Below are positions 55,201-62,893 of a stretch of 62,958 bases of DNA, one piece after another; the stretch's first letter is position 1, and each line of letters opens with the position of its first letter. The notes below the pieces were generated by a model. The model was not told where the DNA came from. It saw nothing but the letters and a program-made list of their open reading frames with translations, and searched no databases. A program made the position numbers and the translations under genes. Source of the stretch: an uncultured Clostridia bacterium (GTDB lineage Bacteria; Bacillota; Clostridia; Oscillospirales; QAKW01); the NCBI GenBank assembly GCA_944385895.1, contig CALWYZ010000015.1:1-62958 (forward strand), given 5' to 3'.

Positions 55201-55509
55201 GTTATCCAAAGCGTCGTTTATCGTACTAAACGCGTTTAAGCCGTAAATAGCTTTATATATTTCGCCTTCAAAATCCATGTAAACCCATGTATTTGGTTGA
55301 GCGTTTCTCCAATTCTGGCTGATAAATACAACGCCGGACGGCGCAGTAGCGGAATAGCCGGGATTAGAGCTAATCGTCGTAAAAGGTGAATAGATAAGCT
55401 TATCAACATCTGCGGAGTCCGCGGCATTTGTAAAGCAAAAGCCGGAGAGCAATGACATTGTCATTATAACCGCAAGAAATATTGACATCAATTTTCTTGT
55501 TTTTGACAT
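52228..55509 (-). CDS. Secreted beta-helix protein with three SLH domains
   Basis: A 1093-residue surface protein. Residues 1-30 are a signal peptide. Residues ~70-150 repeat the header also found in the giant protein at 22396-32352 (YxxxYGLNAFSTI, KLGAGTY, YGNYAGVNPN, RETVI), then a parallel beta-helix with NNxF/NNxx turns to ~450. Residues ~450-890 are beta-sandwich repeats resembling cadherin-like domains, with SYYYVDVTS-like strands. Three SLH domains finish it (FTDIDNHWSKDYVLEASRLG; DISEWSYNYVKAAYFLGIM; NWALPATKAVVKAGII). It should be bound to the cell wall and could present the beta-helix to an extracellular polymer. Ligand unknown. Confidence 0.86.
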   Translation of the reverse strand: MSKTRKLMSIFLAVIMTMSLLSGFCFTNAADSADVDKLIYSPFTTISSNPGYSATAPSGVVFISQNWRNAQPNTWVYMDFEGEIYKAIYGLNAFSTINDALDNCGADNAKFKLGAGTYTEDVTLNYNGLKFYGNYAGVNPNVAGINEYTMNLNPERVASRETVISNAHWVWTIKSNNITIDGVKITGLGANNKVLDIAISGQTSEYFHFYNNIVEDNTGIVFNANRGYSTGTYLKYNRFVNNTGTIFQGGGSMSDTVMDYNYFQGNSGILYAFTSCGNNSDQETLVSFSYNIVNSCTQGVDFDYNNANFGANLDYKRVVGNLFYKTGSRSGYIIRGNYVLEYMMNATDDVPTSCNDPGCKTFISDNIFYSIPVGVSPVKLDGGGNLTGRTVNFVASVTNNKFLFDASSSLRTAITSTLIGTLDASYNYYGTLSANGNITIMRPDESTFNTGEDTKLISMPYYLDAEMTTVSGGITLEKGAARVLMANGFDRNDFTVDNTKATITAMATDGKETVDFTNTVLGAEFVIYEDFLLTKPVPNNKLNIVDTITHAYLIATDAITGMTVKYDVVLKSNTDPTKADLRFLIDGETNAEFEDYTVDGTNVTVNLDTKYLHFPFSIVVSPSATYQIFTDEALTETYNNPTNYIEPDKQMDLYIHVVSGDKSNSKTYKMTITRPGSNDYDSRIISVISPEQDILIFNNERKSISYRPYAMVDTATFDFRVSTNATYEIYKNYNPATGEVWDLVSKQGDVKELTIADALSYYYVKVTSIFGYSQIYTLSVYNDVKSTDNVITGITGLPNLSITDNVIYIQASTTLSAVTAHFETNAFADVVVYADEDKTYKLTPAVTYEYVNNREVEVRTFRLGITCQLSYYYVDVTSEVGETNSYKVIVTKGPTSTPFTDIDNHWSKDYVLEASRLGIVGGYHDADTDTYTFQPNKFATRQEVAAMFCRMMGIDSLSFNSEALGGIYADADDISEWSYNYVKAAYFLGIMTGSQNEEGKQVFRHNANITRQEFFQALCNLLKLDTAAAADYDLSSFKDASNVSNWALPATKAVVKAGIIEGADGYLNPKDNIKRGEIAKIVTLVNIISEDIG

Positions 55510-55572
55510 GATATAAAACCTCCCAGTTAATTGAAGACCATACTTATACTATTTTGAGTATAATATATTGTT

Positions 55573-55601
55573 ATTATATTTTATTAAAAACTAAAAGTCA
55601 A
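55573..55601 (-). promoter_or_regulatory. Promoter of the beta-helix/SLH protein gene
   Basis: TTGACT (55596-55601) and TATAAT (55573-55578) on the minus strand, 17-bp spacer, same hexamers and A-rich spacer end as the promoter at 12175-12203. Confidence 0.75.
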
Positions 55602-55715
55602 TGGAATTATGGCATTTTTCACAATAAACACCCGCCGACTGCAAAAATTTATTGAAAATATATAAATTTAACATGTCATATTTGGTAATACTAACAATAT
55701 AAAATTAATTAACAC

Positions 55716-55744
55716 TTGACATACAGGGCAAATAATTATAAAAT
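55716..55744 (+). promoter_or_regulatory. Promoter of the glmU'-glmS-glmM operon
   Basis: TTGACA (55716-55721) and TAAAAT (55739-55744), 17-bp spacer, 53 bp before the chosen ATG. It shows that in-frame codons from 55716 are promoter, not coding. Confidence 0.8.
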
Positions 55745-55796
55745 GTATAAACTGTATTGCCTGTGTGGAAAGCGTTATATTATACGGGAGTATTTT

Positions 55797-56873
55797 ATGA
55801 CTGTTACGGGTTTTATACTAAGCGGAGTTTTTTCCGATATTCCAGAGAGTGCTGCGTGTCAGGGTCTGTTGTGTGATTTTGCGGAAAAAACTTTATACGA
55901 CAACAAAATAAGCGATGTTAAAATAATTGAAAGCGGTTCGCTTTTTCAATCAATAAACAGTATTAATAATAACGAAGACAGCCGGTTTGTTCTGCTCTCG
56001 CGCGATGCGGAAATTGACAGAAAAGAGGATTTGTCTTCGGATTTTTGCATGTCCGAAAATATTAAATATGTCACTGAAAGCGGTCAGCTTTTGGGAGCAT
56101 TTTTAGTTTCTCCTATTGAATTCTCTGAAATTTTGAGCATAAAAAAGACTCGGGTACTCAAAGCGACAAAAATAACTGCCGCCAACTTTGGCCAGATACT
56201 TACAGAACGAAGAAATGAAATTTATAAAAAGCTGTGTTCTAATAACGTATATCTGGAAAGCACTCAAAACATATGTATATCCCCGCTGTCGGATATAGGA
56301 TCCGGAAGTTTTATCGGTAATGGCTCTTTTATCAAAGGCAAGAGTAAAATCGGCAAAAACTGTATGATAACAGGCATGTCGCGCATCAGCGATTCCGATA
56401 TCGGTGATAACACCTCTGTTTTATCGGCAGTCATACTCAACAGTACTATAGGCGAAAATGTCTCTGTGGGACCGTTTGCGTATATAAGACCAGGCTCATA
56501 TATAGCTGACCGTGTGAAAGTCGGAGATTTTGTAGAAATAAAAAATTCTAAAATTGACAGCGGCACAAAAATTTCTCACCTGACATATGTCGGCGACAGT
56601 GACGTGGGATACGGAGTAAATTTCGGCTGCGGCACTATAACTGTAAACTATGACGGGCTGAAAAAACACCGTACGGTAATAGGAAACAATGTGTTTATAG
56701 GCTGCAATACAAATCTTGTGGCGCCCGTTGAAGTAGGCGACAATGCATTTATTGCCGCCGGAAGTACAATAACTGATGAAATACCTCCCAAAAGCTTTGC
56801 CATAGCACGGCAAAGACAAATCACAAAAGAAAATTATGTTGAGAATAAAATGCCCGACATGATAAAAGAATAA
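55797..56873 (+). CDS. GlmU-like glucosamine-1-phosphate N-acetyltransferase with degenerate uridyltransferase domain
   Basis: A 358-residue protein; the ATG at 55797 has GGGAG upstream. The left-handed beta-helix acetyltransferase domain (residues ~180-340) keeps every key GlmU residue at a constant offset of 102 from E. coli: R231 (IRPG), K249 (FVEIKN), H261 and Y264 (HLTYVGD), N275 and K290. The N-terminal region is only ~150 residues and has no GxGTRM nucleotide loop: it begins TGFILSGVFSDIPES, though a linker helix (LTERRNEIYKKLCSNNVYL) survives. It should acetylate GlcN-1-P but not make UDP-GlcNAc. Operon with glmS and glmM, 19 bp apart. Confidence 0.88.
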   Translation: MTVTGFILSGVFSDIPESAACQGLLCDFAEKTLYDNKISDVKIIESGSLFQSINSINNNEDSRFVLLSRDAEIDRKEDLSSDFCMSENIKYVTESGQLLGAFLVSPIEFSEILSIKKTRVLKATKITAANFGQILTERRNEIYKKLCSNNVYLESTQNICISPLSDIGSGSFIGNGSFIKGKSKIGKNCMITGMSRISDSDIGDNTSVLSAVILNSTIGENVSVGPFAYIRPGSYIADRVKVGDFVEIKNSKIDSGTKISHLTYVGDSDVGYGVNFGCGTITVNYDGLKKHRTVIGNNVFIGCNTNLVAPVEVGDNAFIAAGSTITDEIPPKSFAIARQRQITKENYVENKMPDMIKE

Positions 56874-56892
56874 ATCATACGGAGGAATTTAT

Positions 56893-58695
56893 ATGTGCGG
56901 AATAATAGGATATACAGGTGAAAAATATGCGCCTGAAATATTAATACAGGGACTGAAAAAACTTGAATACAGGGGCTATGACTCTGCAGGCATTGCTGTA
57001 AGTAAAAACGGAAAGACACTCATTTGCAAAAATCGAGGAAAAGTATCTGCTCTTGAGCAAAAATCAGCCGATACCGATCTTTCCGGTACAGTCTGCGGTA
57101 TTGGTCATACCCGTTGGGCAACTCACGGTGAACCAAGTGATATAAATTCACATCCTCACAGAGGAGGGGAAAATGTAACGCTTGTTCACAACGGTATAAT
57201 AGAAAATTATCTGGAGCTGAAAAAAGAGCTGAAAGCAAAAGGCTATAATCCCATTTCCCAGACTGATACCGAAATTGCGGCAATGCTCATAGACAGCATG
57301 TATAACGGCGACCCGATCAAGGCAATCTTCGATTCCATATCAAAAATACACGGTTCATTCGCACTCGGCATCATGTTCCGGGATTATCCGAACACGATAT
57401 ATGCCGTACGTCGTGACAGCCCCCTGATAATAGGAGTGGGGGAAAACGAAAACTTTATTGCATCCGATATCCCTGCAATACTGCCGTATACGAAAAAATA
57501 CTATCTGTCCGATGAAAACGAGGTAGCAGTTGTCACCAAATCAGACATACGCTTTTTCACAAATGACGGCAAGGAAATCCATAAAGATCTAATGACTGCT
57601 GCATGGGATGAACAGAGCGCACAAAAAAGCGGATATAAACATTTCATGCTGAAAGAAATATACGAACAGCCCAAAGTTATCGGCGACACAATAAATGCTT
57701 ATAAAAACAAAGCCGAGCTTTTTGAAAATTGCTCATTTGATTTTAATATTAAAGGTAAAATCCATATTGCAGCATGTGGATCTGCCATGCATGCAGCACT
57801 TTTAGGCAAGCATGTGATAGAAAAACTTGCGCGAATACCTGTTTCGGTCGAGATAGCAAGTGAATTTCGATATAATGACCCCATTTTAGACAAAGACGAT
57901 ATAGTCATCGCAATTTCACAGTCCGGAGAAACAGCAGACACACTGGCAGCTGTTAGGCTTGCAAAATCAAAAGGTATCCGCACTCTGGGAATTGTTAATG
58001 TATGGGGAAGCACCCTTTCGCGGGAAGCTGATGACATCATCTACACATATGCAGGACCGGAAATATGTGTTGCCACTACAAAAGCATATCTTTGTCAGAC
58101 AGTAATACTCGATATGCTCGCGCTTAAGCTGGGCAGAGCTGTCATGGGAGAAGATGAATACTTAAAGCAGGTAAACCTTTTAAGCTCTCTTCCGGAATAT
58201 ATTTCAAACGCCCTGAAGCTGGACAGTACCTGCAAGCGCCTGGCAGAAAAAAATATAGCGGCCGAACACCAATTCTATATAGGACGCGGGCAGGATTTCT
58301 GCGTCTGCACAGAAGCCTCGCTTAAGCTCAAAGAAGTCTCTTACGTTCACAGCGAAAGCTATGCGGCGGGTGAACTTAAGCACGGTACGATATCTCTAAT
58401 TGTTGACGGCACACCGGTTATAGCCGTTATGACTGAACGTTCAAGGATCGCCAAAACAATATCAAATATCAAAGAGGTCGTCTCTCGAGGAGCTTCGGTG
58501 ATTTGTGTGACTTATGATGATGTAGATGTCAGCGATTTCTGTAAAAATAAAATAACCATTGATGCTCCGAGCGAATTTCTGGCGCCCGTCATTGCCAACA
58601 TACCGCTTCAGCTGTATGCATACCACATAGCTGACGGCAGAGGCAACGACGTAGACAAACCCAGAAATCTCGCCAAAAGCGTCACTGTAGAATAG
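56893..58695 (+). CDS. glmS: Glutamine-fructose-6-phosphate aminotransferase
   Basis: A 600-residue enzyme that makes glucosamine-6-phosphate from fructose-6-phosphate and glutamine. The N-terminal class-II amidotransferase begins MCGIIGYTG with catalytic Cys (residue 2 before Met removal), then RWATHGEP and NGIIENY. The two SIS domains have CGSAMHAALLGK, ISQSGETADTL and CVATTKAYLCQT, and a C-terminal DKPRNLAKSVTVE. Length is the family's usual 600-610. GGAGGA precedes the ATG. No glmS ribozyme was seen in the 19-bp gap to glmU'. First-committed step of cell-wall amino-sugar synthesis. Confidence 0.97.
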   Translation: MCGIIGYTGEKYAPEILIQGLKKLEYRGYDSAGIAVSKNGKTLICKNRGKVSALEQKSADTDLSGTVCGIGHTRWATHGEPSDINSHPHRGGENVTLVHNGIIENYLELKKELKAKGYNPISQTDTEIAAMLIDSMYNGDPIKAIFDSISKIHGSFALGIMFRDYPNTIYAVRRDSPLIIGVGENENFIASDIPAILPYTKKYYLSDENEVAVVTKSDIRFFTNDGKEIHKDLMTAAWDEQSAQKSGYKHFMLKEIYEQPKVIGDTINAYKNKAELFENCSFDFNIKGKIHIAACGSAMHAALLGKHVIEKLARIPVSVEIASEFRYNDPILDKDDIVIAISQSGETADTLAAVRLAKSKGIRTLGIVNVWGSTLSREADDIIYTYAGPEICVATTKAYLCQTVILDMLALKLGRAVMGEDEYLKQVNLLSSLPEYISNALKLDSTCKRLAEKNIAAEHQFYIGRGQDFCVCTEASLKLKEVSYVHSESYAAGELKHGTISLIVDGTPVIAVMTERSRIAKTISNIKEVVSRGASVICVTYDDVDVSDFCKNKITIDAPSEFLAPVIANIPLQLYAYHIADGRGNDVDKPRNLAKSVTVE

Positions 58696-58704
58696 GAGGC
58701 AACC

Positions 58705-60048
58705 ATGGGAAGATATTTCGGAACCGACGGTATACGCGGTATTGCCAATAAGGCGCTTACCGCCGACCTTGCATTCAGGGTCGGAGCAAGCACCGGCTAT
58801 ATTATAAAAAAAGACGCACCGAATGCAAGAATGCTTGTGGGCAGTGACACAAGGATATCGAAAGATGTTCTGGCGGGAGCTTTGATATCAGGTCTTTGCT
58901 ACTCGGGTATTGATGTAGTGCATATCGGGGTCCTGCCTACGCCGGCGCTTGCATTTCTTATTGACCGATTGGGCGCTGAGGCGGGAATCATGATTTCTGC
59001 CTCGCACAACCCGTATGAATACAACGGTCTTAAAGTAATTTCAAAAGGAGGTATAAAGCTGCCGGACGAAAAGGAAGACGAGATAGAAAAGCTTCTGGAT
59101 TGTTTTGAGCTGCAGCCCTGTGAAAAAATGGGACGGCTGAGCTATGATTTTACCGCAAAGGATATTTACTGTTATCATATCAAAGACGCACTTGAAACAG
59201 ATATTTCAAGCTTCAATGTAATACTTGACTGCTCTAACGGTGCAGCATCAAAAACAGCACAGGAGATATTTGAAAGCTTCGGTATAATCCCCAAGATTTA
59301 CTCGAATCACCCCAACGGCATGAACATAAACGAAAACTGCGGATCGACTCACATAGAAGTACTCGGGGAAATCGTAGCGAGGAAAGGCGCCGATATAGGC
59401 TTTGCCTTTGACGGGGACGCCGACCGCTGTCTTGCTGTAGACAGTAAAGGCAGGCCTATCGGCGGAGACAAGATAATGGCTGTTATCGCCCTGTATCTGA
59501 AAAAGAAGGGCAGACTGAAAAACAACGCGCTTGTTGCAACTGTCATGTCGAATATGGGACTGATCGACCTTATGAAGCAAAACGGCATTGACGTTCTGCT
59601 CACCGGTGTCGGCGACAGGTATGTACTGGAAAAGATGCTTGCCGACGGATATGTACTGGGCGGCGAGGATTCGGGACACATAATCTTTCTCGAAAAGGCC
59701 ACGACAGGCGACGGACAGCTCACGGCAATGATGCTGATGTGCGCCATGAAAGAGCTGGGGCTTGACAGCGTGAATGTACACGATATATTCACTCCCTACC
59801 CCAACGTCCAGATAAACGTCACGGCGGACGACCTGCAAAAGCGCAAGCTGATGAAAGACGAGATATTCAAAAAAGACATAGCTAAAGCTGAGGAAAAATT
59901 CAGCGGCCACGGCAGGATACTGGTACGCCCGTCCGGAACCGAGCCTTATATACGCATCCTTGTCGAAGGCAAGGATAAAGAGCTTGTTGAAAAGACCGCG
60001 GCAGCTCTTGACGATTCCGTCAATATAAGGCTGTCTCAGCTGTTCTGA
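58705..60048 (+). CDS. glmM: Phosphoglucosamine mutase
   Basis: A 447-residue alpha-D-phosphohexomutase that interconverts GlcN-6-P and GlcN-1-P. The N-terminus RYFGTDGIRG, the phosphoserine loop ISASHNPYEYNG with Ser100, the metal-binding DGDADRC, the sugar loop GGEDSGHII and the phosphate loop VRPSGTEPYIRIL are all intact. It lies 9 bp after glmS, so the operon makes GlcN-1-P, which the acetyltransferase GlmU' converts to GlcNAc-1-P. Confidence 0.97.
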   Translation: MGRYFGTDGIRGIANKALTADLAFRVGASTGYIIKKDAPNARMLVGSDTRISKDVLAGALISGLCYSGIDVVHIGVLPTPALAFLIDRLGAEAGIMISASHNPYEYNGLKVISKGGIKLPDEKEDEIEKLLDCFELQPCEKMGRLSYDFTAKDIYCYHIKDALETDISSFNVILDCSNGAASKTAQEIFESFGIIPKIYSNHPNGMNINENCGSTHIEVLGEIVARKGADIGFAFDGDADRCLAVDSKGRPIGGDKIMAVIALYLKKKGRLKNNALVATVMSNMGLIDLMKQNGIDVLLTGVGDRYVLEKMLADGYVLGGEDSGHIIFLEKATTGDGQLTAMMLMCAMKELGLDSVNVHDIFTPYPNVQINVTADDLQKRKLMKDEIFKKDIAKAEEKFSGHGRILVRPSGTEPYIRILVEGKDKELVEKTAAALDDSVNIRLSQLF

Positions 60049-60190
60049 TAAAAAAGGATTTCACTTAAGGTTATGATCCGATAAGGATGTATTTGGGATA
60101 TAGTCTGAATGATTATATTCCTAACGATTTTCTTTATACCAATAAATAAAGGTGAATAAAGTACATCCACAATTGAGAAGGAGCATTTTT

Positions 60191-61216
60191 ATGTTTACGG
60201 TCACAAAAGGAGATATTTCACTGATACTCAATGATTTTGGTATTTTTTCGAATGTCATAACTTTTTCAGAGCTGCAAAGATATCATTACGAGAAAAATAA
60301 GCCGGCATCAAAAGAAGTCCGCCTGATTATTAAAGCGAACCTTAATAACGGACAATCTGTTGTTGTTCGGTTCAAAAATGAATCGGATGTCACGTTGGAA
60401 CTCATTAACGCCCAGAGTCGATTTGCGAAGTTCCTGGCGGATAACGGTATTAAAACGCCCGCACTTTTTATGGTAAATCATGAATACGCCCGATGGTATA
60501 CCATAAATGGATACGATGTAATCGTGACCGTAGAAGAGTTCGTAACTGAAGAAATTCATGAAGTCAGTGAGAAAATTGCCCAAAAAACCGGTAGGCTACT
60601 GGCTCAGATGCACAATATTGCAGAAGCTGGCGCATTTCATGTTCAGAACGGCGTCTTGTTTGATCCTTTAAGTGAAAACGAACTTTTCAGCTTTCAAGCC
60701 TTCCAAAAGCAAAAAAATTTTATGCTGTCCGTGGATGAGACACTTTACAAAGATATTGTGAAAGAATATCACAGTCTTTTTCAAAAGATTTGTATTTTTG
60801 AAAATGAACCTAGATATGCTGTTCAGGGAGATATCAGCAACTGTAATTTGTATCAAACCGTTGACGGTGAGGTTGGCGTATTTGATTTTAATCGATGCGG
60901 TGATAATGTGCTCTACTATGATGCAGTTATGCAGGCGATTTTTGAAGCGAGACTTATGGATTATCCAAGAGAAATCGATGGAAAGCAGGAATGCATGATC
61001 CTTTCCGCATTTTTGCAGGGGTATCACCGTGAACGACCTTTTACAGATGTGCAAAAAGAGACTTTCCCATACCTGTACGCTATGATTTCCGCTTTCTGGC
61101 TCGGTAGTATTCACAGCCTTTGCCATGCCGTCGAGGCAGAAGATACGGAGTCTGTACATCAATGGATGAAAGAAATCCACAGACATATAATGTTTCGTCC
61201 GGAAATAGCTCTTTAA
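60191..61216 (+). CDS. Phosphotransferase-fold (APH/choline-kinase-like) protein
   Basis: A 341-residue kinase-like protein of the APH superfamily. ATG 60191 is chosen because AAGGAG lies 9 nt upstream; ATG 60152 has none. An N-lobe strand pair with VVVRFKNES (Lys of the ATP site) is followed by RWYTINGYDVIVTVEEF, and the C-lobe has VQGDISNCNLYQ, matching the Brenner loop HGDxxxxN with Gln for His, and VFDFNRCGDN in place of the DxD metal motif. Candidates include homoserine, methylthioribose or aminoglycoside kinases; the substrate is unknown. GC and codon use look slightly more AT-rich than the neighbouring glmM. Confidence 0.72.
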   Translation: MFTVTKGDISLILNDFGIFSNVITFSELQRYHYEKNKPASKEVRLIIKANLNNGQSVVVRFKNESDVTLELINAQSRFAKFLADNGIKTPALFMVNHEYARWYTINGYDVIVTVEEFVTEEIHEVSEKIAQKTGRLLAQMHNIAEAGAFHVQNGVLFDPLSENELFSFQAFQKQKNFMLSVDETLYKDIVKEYHSLFQKICIFENEPRYAVQGDISNCNLYQTVDGEVGVFDFNRCGDNVLYYDAVMQAIFEARLMDYPREIDGKQECMILSAFLQGYHRERPFTDVQKETFPYLYAMISAFWLGSIHSLCHAVEAEDTESVHQWMKEIHRHIMFRPEIAL

Positions 61217-61302
61217 TAATACAACACAGAAGAGATACTTTCGGTTCGTCTTTTACCGTAACAAGCAGGGAAACTGTATGAACAGTTTCCAATGATAATA
61301 AT

Positions 61303-61340
61303 AAAAAGGTGTAGCACCATTTTAGGCGTTACACCTTTTT
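61303..61340 (+). terminator. Terminator of the phosphotransferase-like gene
   Basis: AAAAAGGTGTA and TACACCTTTTT pair around a loop that contains a smaller GC-rich stem. T-tracts occur on both strands. Confidence 0.8.
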
Positions 61341-61500
61341 GCTAATAAAAAACTTCCTTATCAGACTATCAATAAGGTGAAATCCTTTTTGCATTTGATA
61401 CTGTATTGAAAGTATAGCCTGCTTGTCGGGATCGTCCCCGGCATCGTCAATTTTGAAAAAGATATTTTCCGCATGTGTGCAGTGTCATAAAATCCGGTCT

Positions 61501-62760
61501 TCAGTCAACTACCATTCCGTTTTGCTTCAAAACGTCTCTGACAAGCCCCGGGTCAAGCGTACAGAACTGCGACTTTTTATCCAGCGCAACGGCAGCCGCA
61601 ACGCCTGCCGCCTCCCCCATAGAGCAGCATGTCGGCATTATTCTTAAACTCGACTGAGCCTCATGCGTCGCGGAAATACACCTTCCCGCACAGATAAGGT
61701 TTTTGCTGTTCTTGGGAACAAGACAGCCGTAAGGTATGGTATAATACTCATCCGGGGCAAATTTGATGATTTTTGTCCCCGAGCCGTCCGGGCTGTGGAT
61801 ATCAATTTTATAACTGCAGGCAGCTATCCCCTCCGGACTTCTTACACAGTTTAACAAATCCGTCTCTGTCAATGTTTTTTCTCCGATGATCATCCGGCTT
61901 TCTCTGACTCCTATCTGCATGCCGGTAGAGCACAGAATCGCGTCTGCAAACGCCTCAAAATTATTTTTCAAAAAATCGACCATTTCAACAACCTGCTCCC
62001 GCGCCTCGATTTCAGCCCGTGTCAGCTGCCGGGCATCAGTCGGATCGAGTTTTATTATACGTGTTGTATTAAAGTGGAGCGTATCTCTATTCATGGTATA
62101 AAATATAAGCACATCTTCACGCGGATTCTTGATCTTGCCTTGTGACTGATACTGTTTATACAACGGATTTATTTGATCCTTTGTCTTTTCAAACAAATCT
62201 CTATTGACGTTCGACATTCTGAACGACAGTGTCATAGGCTGTGTTGCATTATCCGGTTCTCTGCCCAAACGGTACGGGAATCCGCATATGTGACACAGAT
62301 TGGCATCACCCGTGGCATCGATAAAATAATCAGCATAATACTTTGTGATACCTGAAACATTTGATACCGAAACGGAGCTTACTTGCCTGTCTGCAGCTTC
62401 CGCACCGACAACATACGACTGAAAAAGCAGATCGACTCCGGCTTCTATGCACATTCTGTTCAGCACGATTTTCAAATATTCCTCATTGAAGCAGACACGT
62501 TTTTCATCTATTGCGCCAAGCTCATCCAACCGGTCGAGTATCTGCTCGAAAATTCCGCGGCTCAGATACACTCTTTGCCCGTCTTTATCATATATCCAGT
62601 ACTTCATAAAAGGATTGACAAGGTCAAACGATGCCGCTCCGCCCAAACAGTTATACTTTTCAATAAGCAAAACGGACTTGCCCATACGCGCTGAGGCTAT
62701 GGCAGCCGCCGTGCCTGCAAATCCTCCGCCGACTGCTATTATGTCATATTTTGTCTGCAT
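61501..62760 (-). CDS. FAD-dependent oxidoreductase (GG-type)
   Basis: A 419-residue flavoprotein. ATG 62760 is used because AAGGTGG lies 8 nt upstream. The dinucleotide-binding fold reads IIAVGGGFAGTAAAIASARMG, shown in part as VGGGFAGTAAAIASA, followed by VLLIEKYNCLGGAAS; DYFIDATGDANLCHICGFPYR is the second FAD strand. The C-terminal half has SCLVPK-like KNSKNLICAGRCISA and PTCCSMGEAAGVAA. The family (DUF/FAD-dependent oxidoreductase, often in sugar-use loci) has unclear substrates. The copy at 2853-3240 is a decayed paralog. Confidence 0.9.
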   Translation of the reverse strand: MQTKYDIIAVGGGFAGTAAAIASARMGKSVLLIEKYNCLGGAASFDLVNPFMKYWIYDKDGQRVYLSRGIFEQILDRLDELGAIDEKRVCFNEEYLKIVLNRMCIEAGVDLLFQSYVVGAEAADRQVSSVSVSNVSGITKYYADYFIDATGDANLCHICGFPYRLGREPDNATQPMTLSFRMSNVNRDLFEKTKDQINPLYKQYQSQGKIKNPREDVLIFYTMNRDTLHFNTTRIIKLDPTDARQLTRAEIEAREQVVEMVDFLKNNFEAFADAILCSTGMQIGVRESRMIIGEKTLTETDLLNCVRSPEGIAACSYKIDIHSPDGSGTKIIKFAPDEYYTIPYGCLVPKNSKNLICAGRCISATHEAQSSLRIMPTCCSMGEAAGVAAAVALDKKSQFCTLDPGLVRDVLKQNGMVVD

Positions 62761-62792
62761 GCTGCATACCACCTTATATTTATTACAATCGT

Positions 62793-62821
62793 ATTATCAC
62801 CTGATTTTTATGCTGTGTCAA
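62793..62821 (-). promoter_or_regulatory. Promoter of the FAD-dependent oxidoreductase gene
   Basis: TTGACA (62816-62821) and GATAAT (62793-62798) on the minus strand with a 17-bp spacer. Confidence 0.7.
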
Positions 62822-62863
62822 TATCCAATTGTCTGAACGCCGATATTTTTAGTATTTATAATT

Positions 62864-62893
62864 AAAAAAACAGACATCAGGAAGTGATGTCTG
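62864..62893 (-). terminator. Terminator for a minus-strand unit entering from the right
   Basis: GCAGACATCAC and its partner TGATGTCTG form a stem followed by TTTTTTT on the minus strand. The gene it serves would lie beyond 62958; its reading frame cannot be fixed from the 65 bases visible. Confidence 0.7.

Noticed and set aside
55716..55796. N-terminal extension of the GlmU-like protein from an upstream TTG
   Set aside because: The 81 bases hold the TTGACA-17-TAAAAT promoter, and a Shine-Dalgarno site precedes the downstream ATG.
56874..56892. glmS ribozyme
   Set aside because: The gap between glmU' and glmS is only 19 bp, too short for the roughly 150-nt ribozyme.
59248..59910. Long minus-strand open frame of 220 codons
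   Set aside because: It lies wholly inside glmM, which has every catalytic motif; no ribosome site and no recognisable protein.
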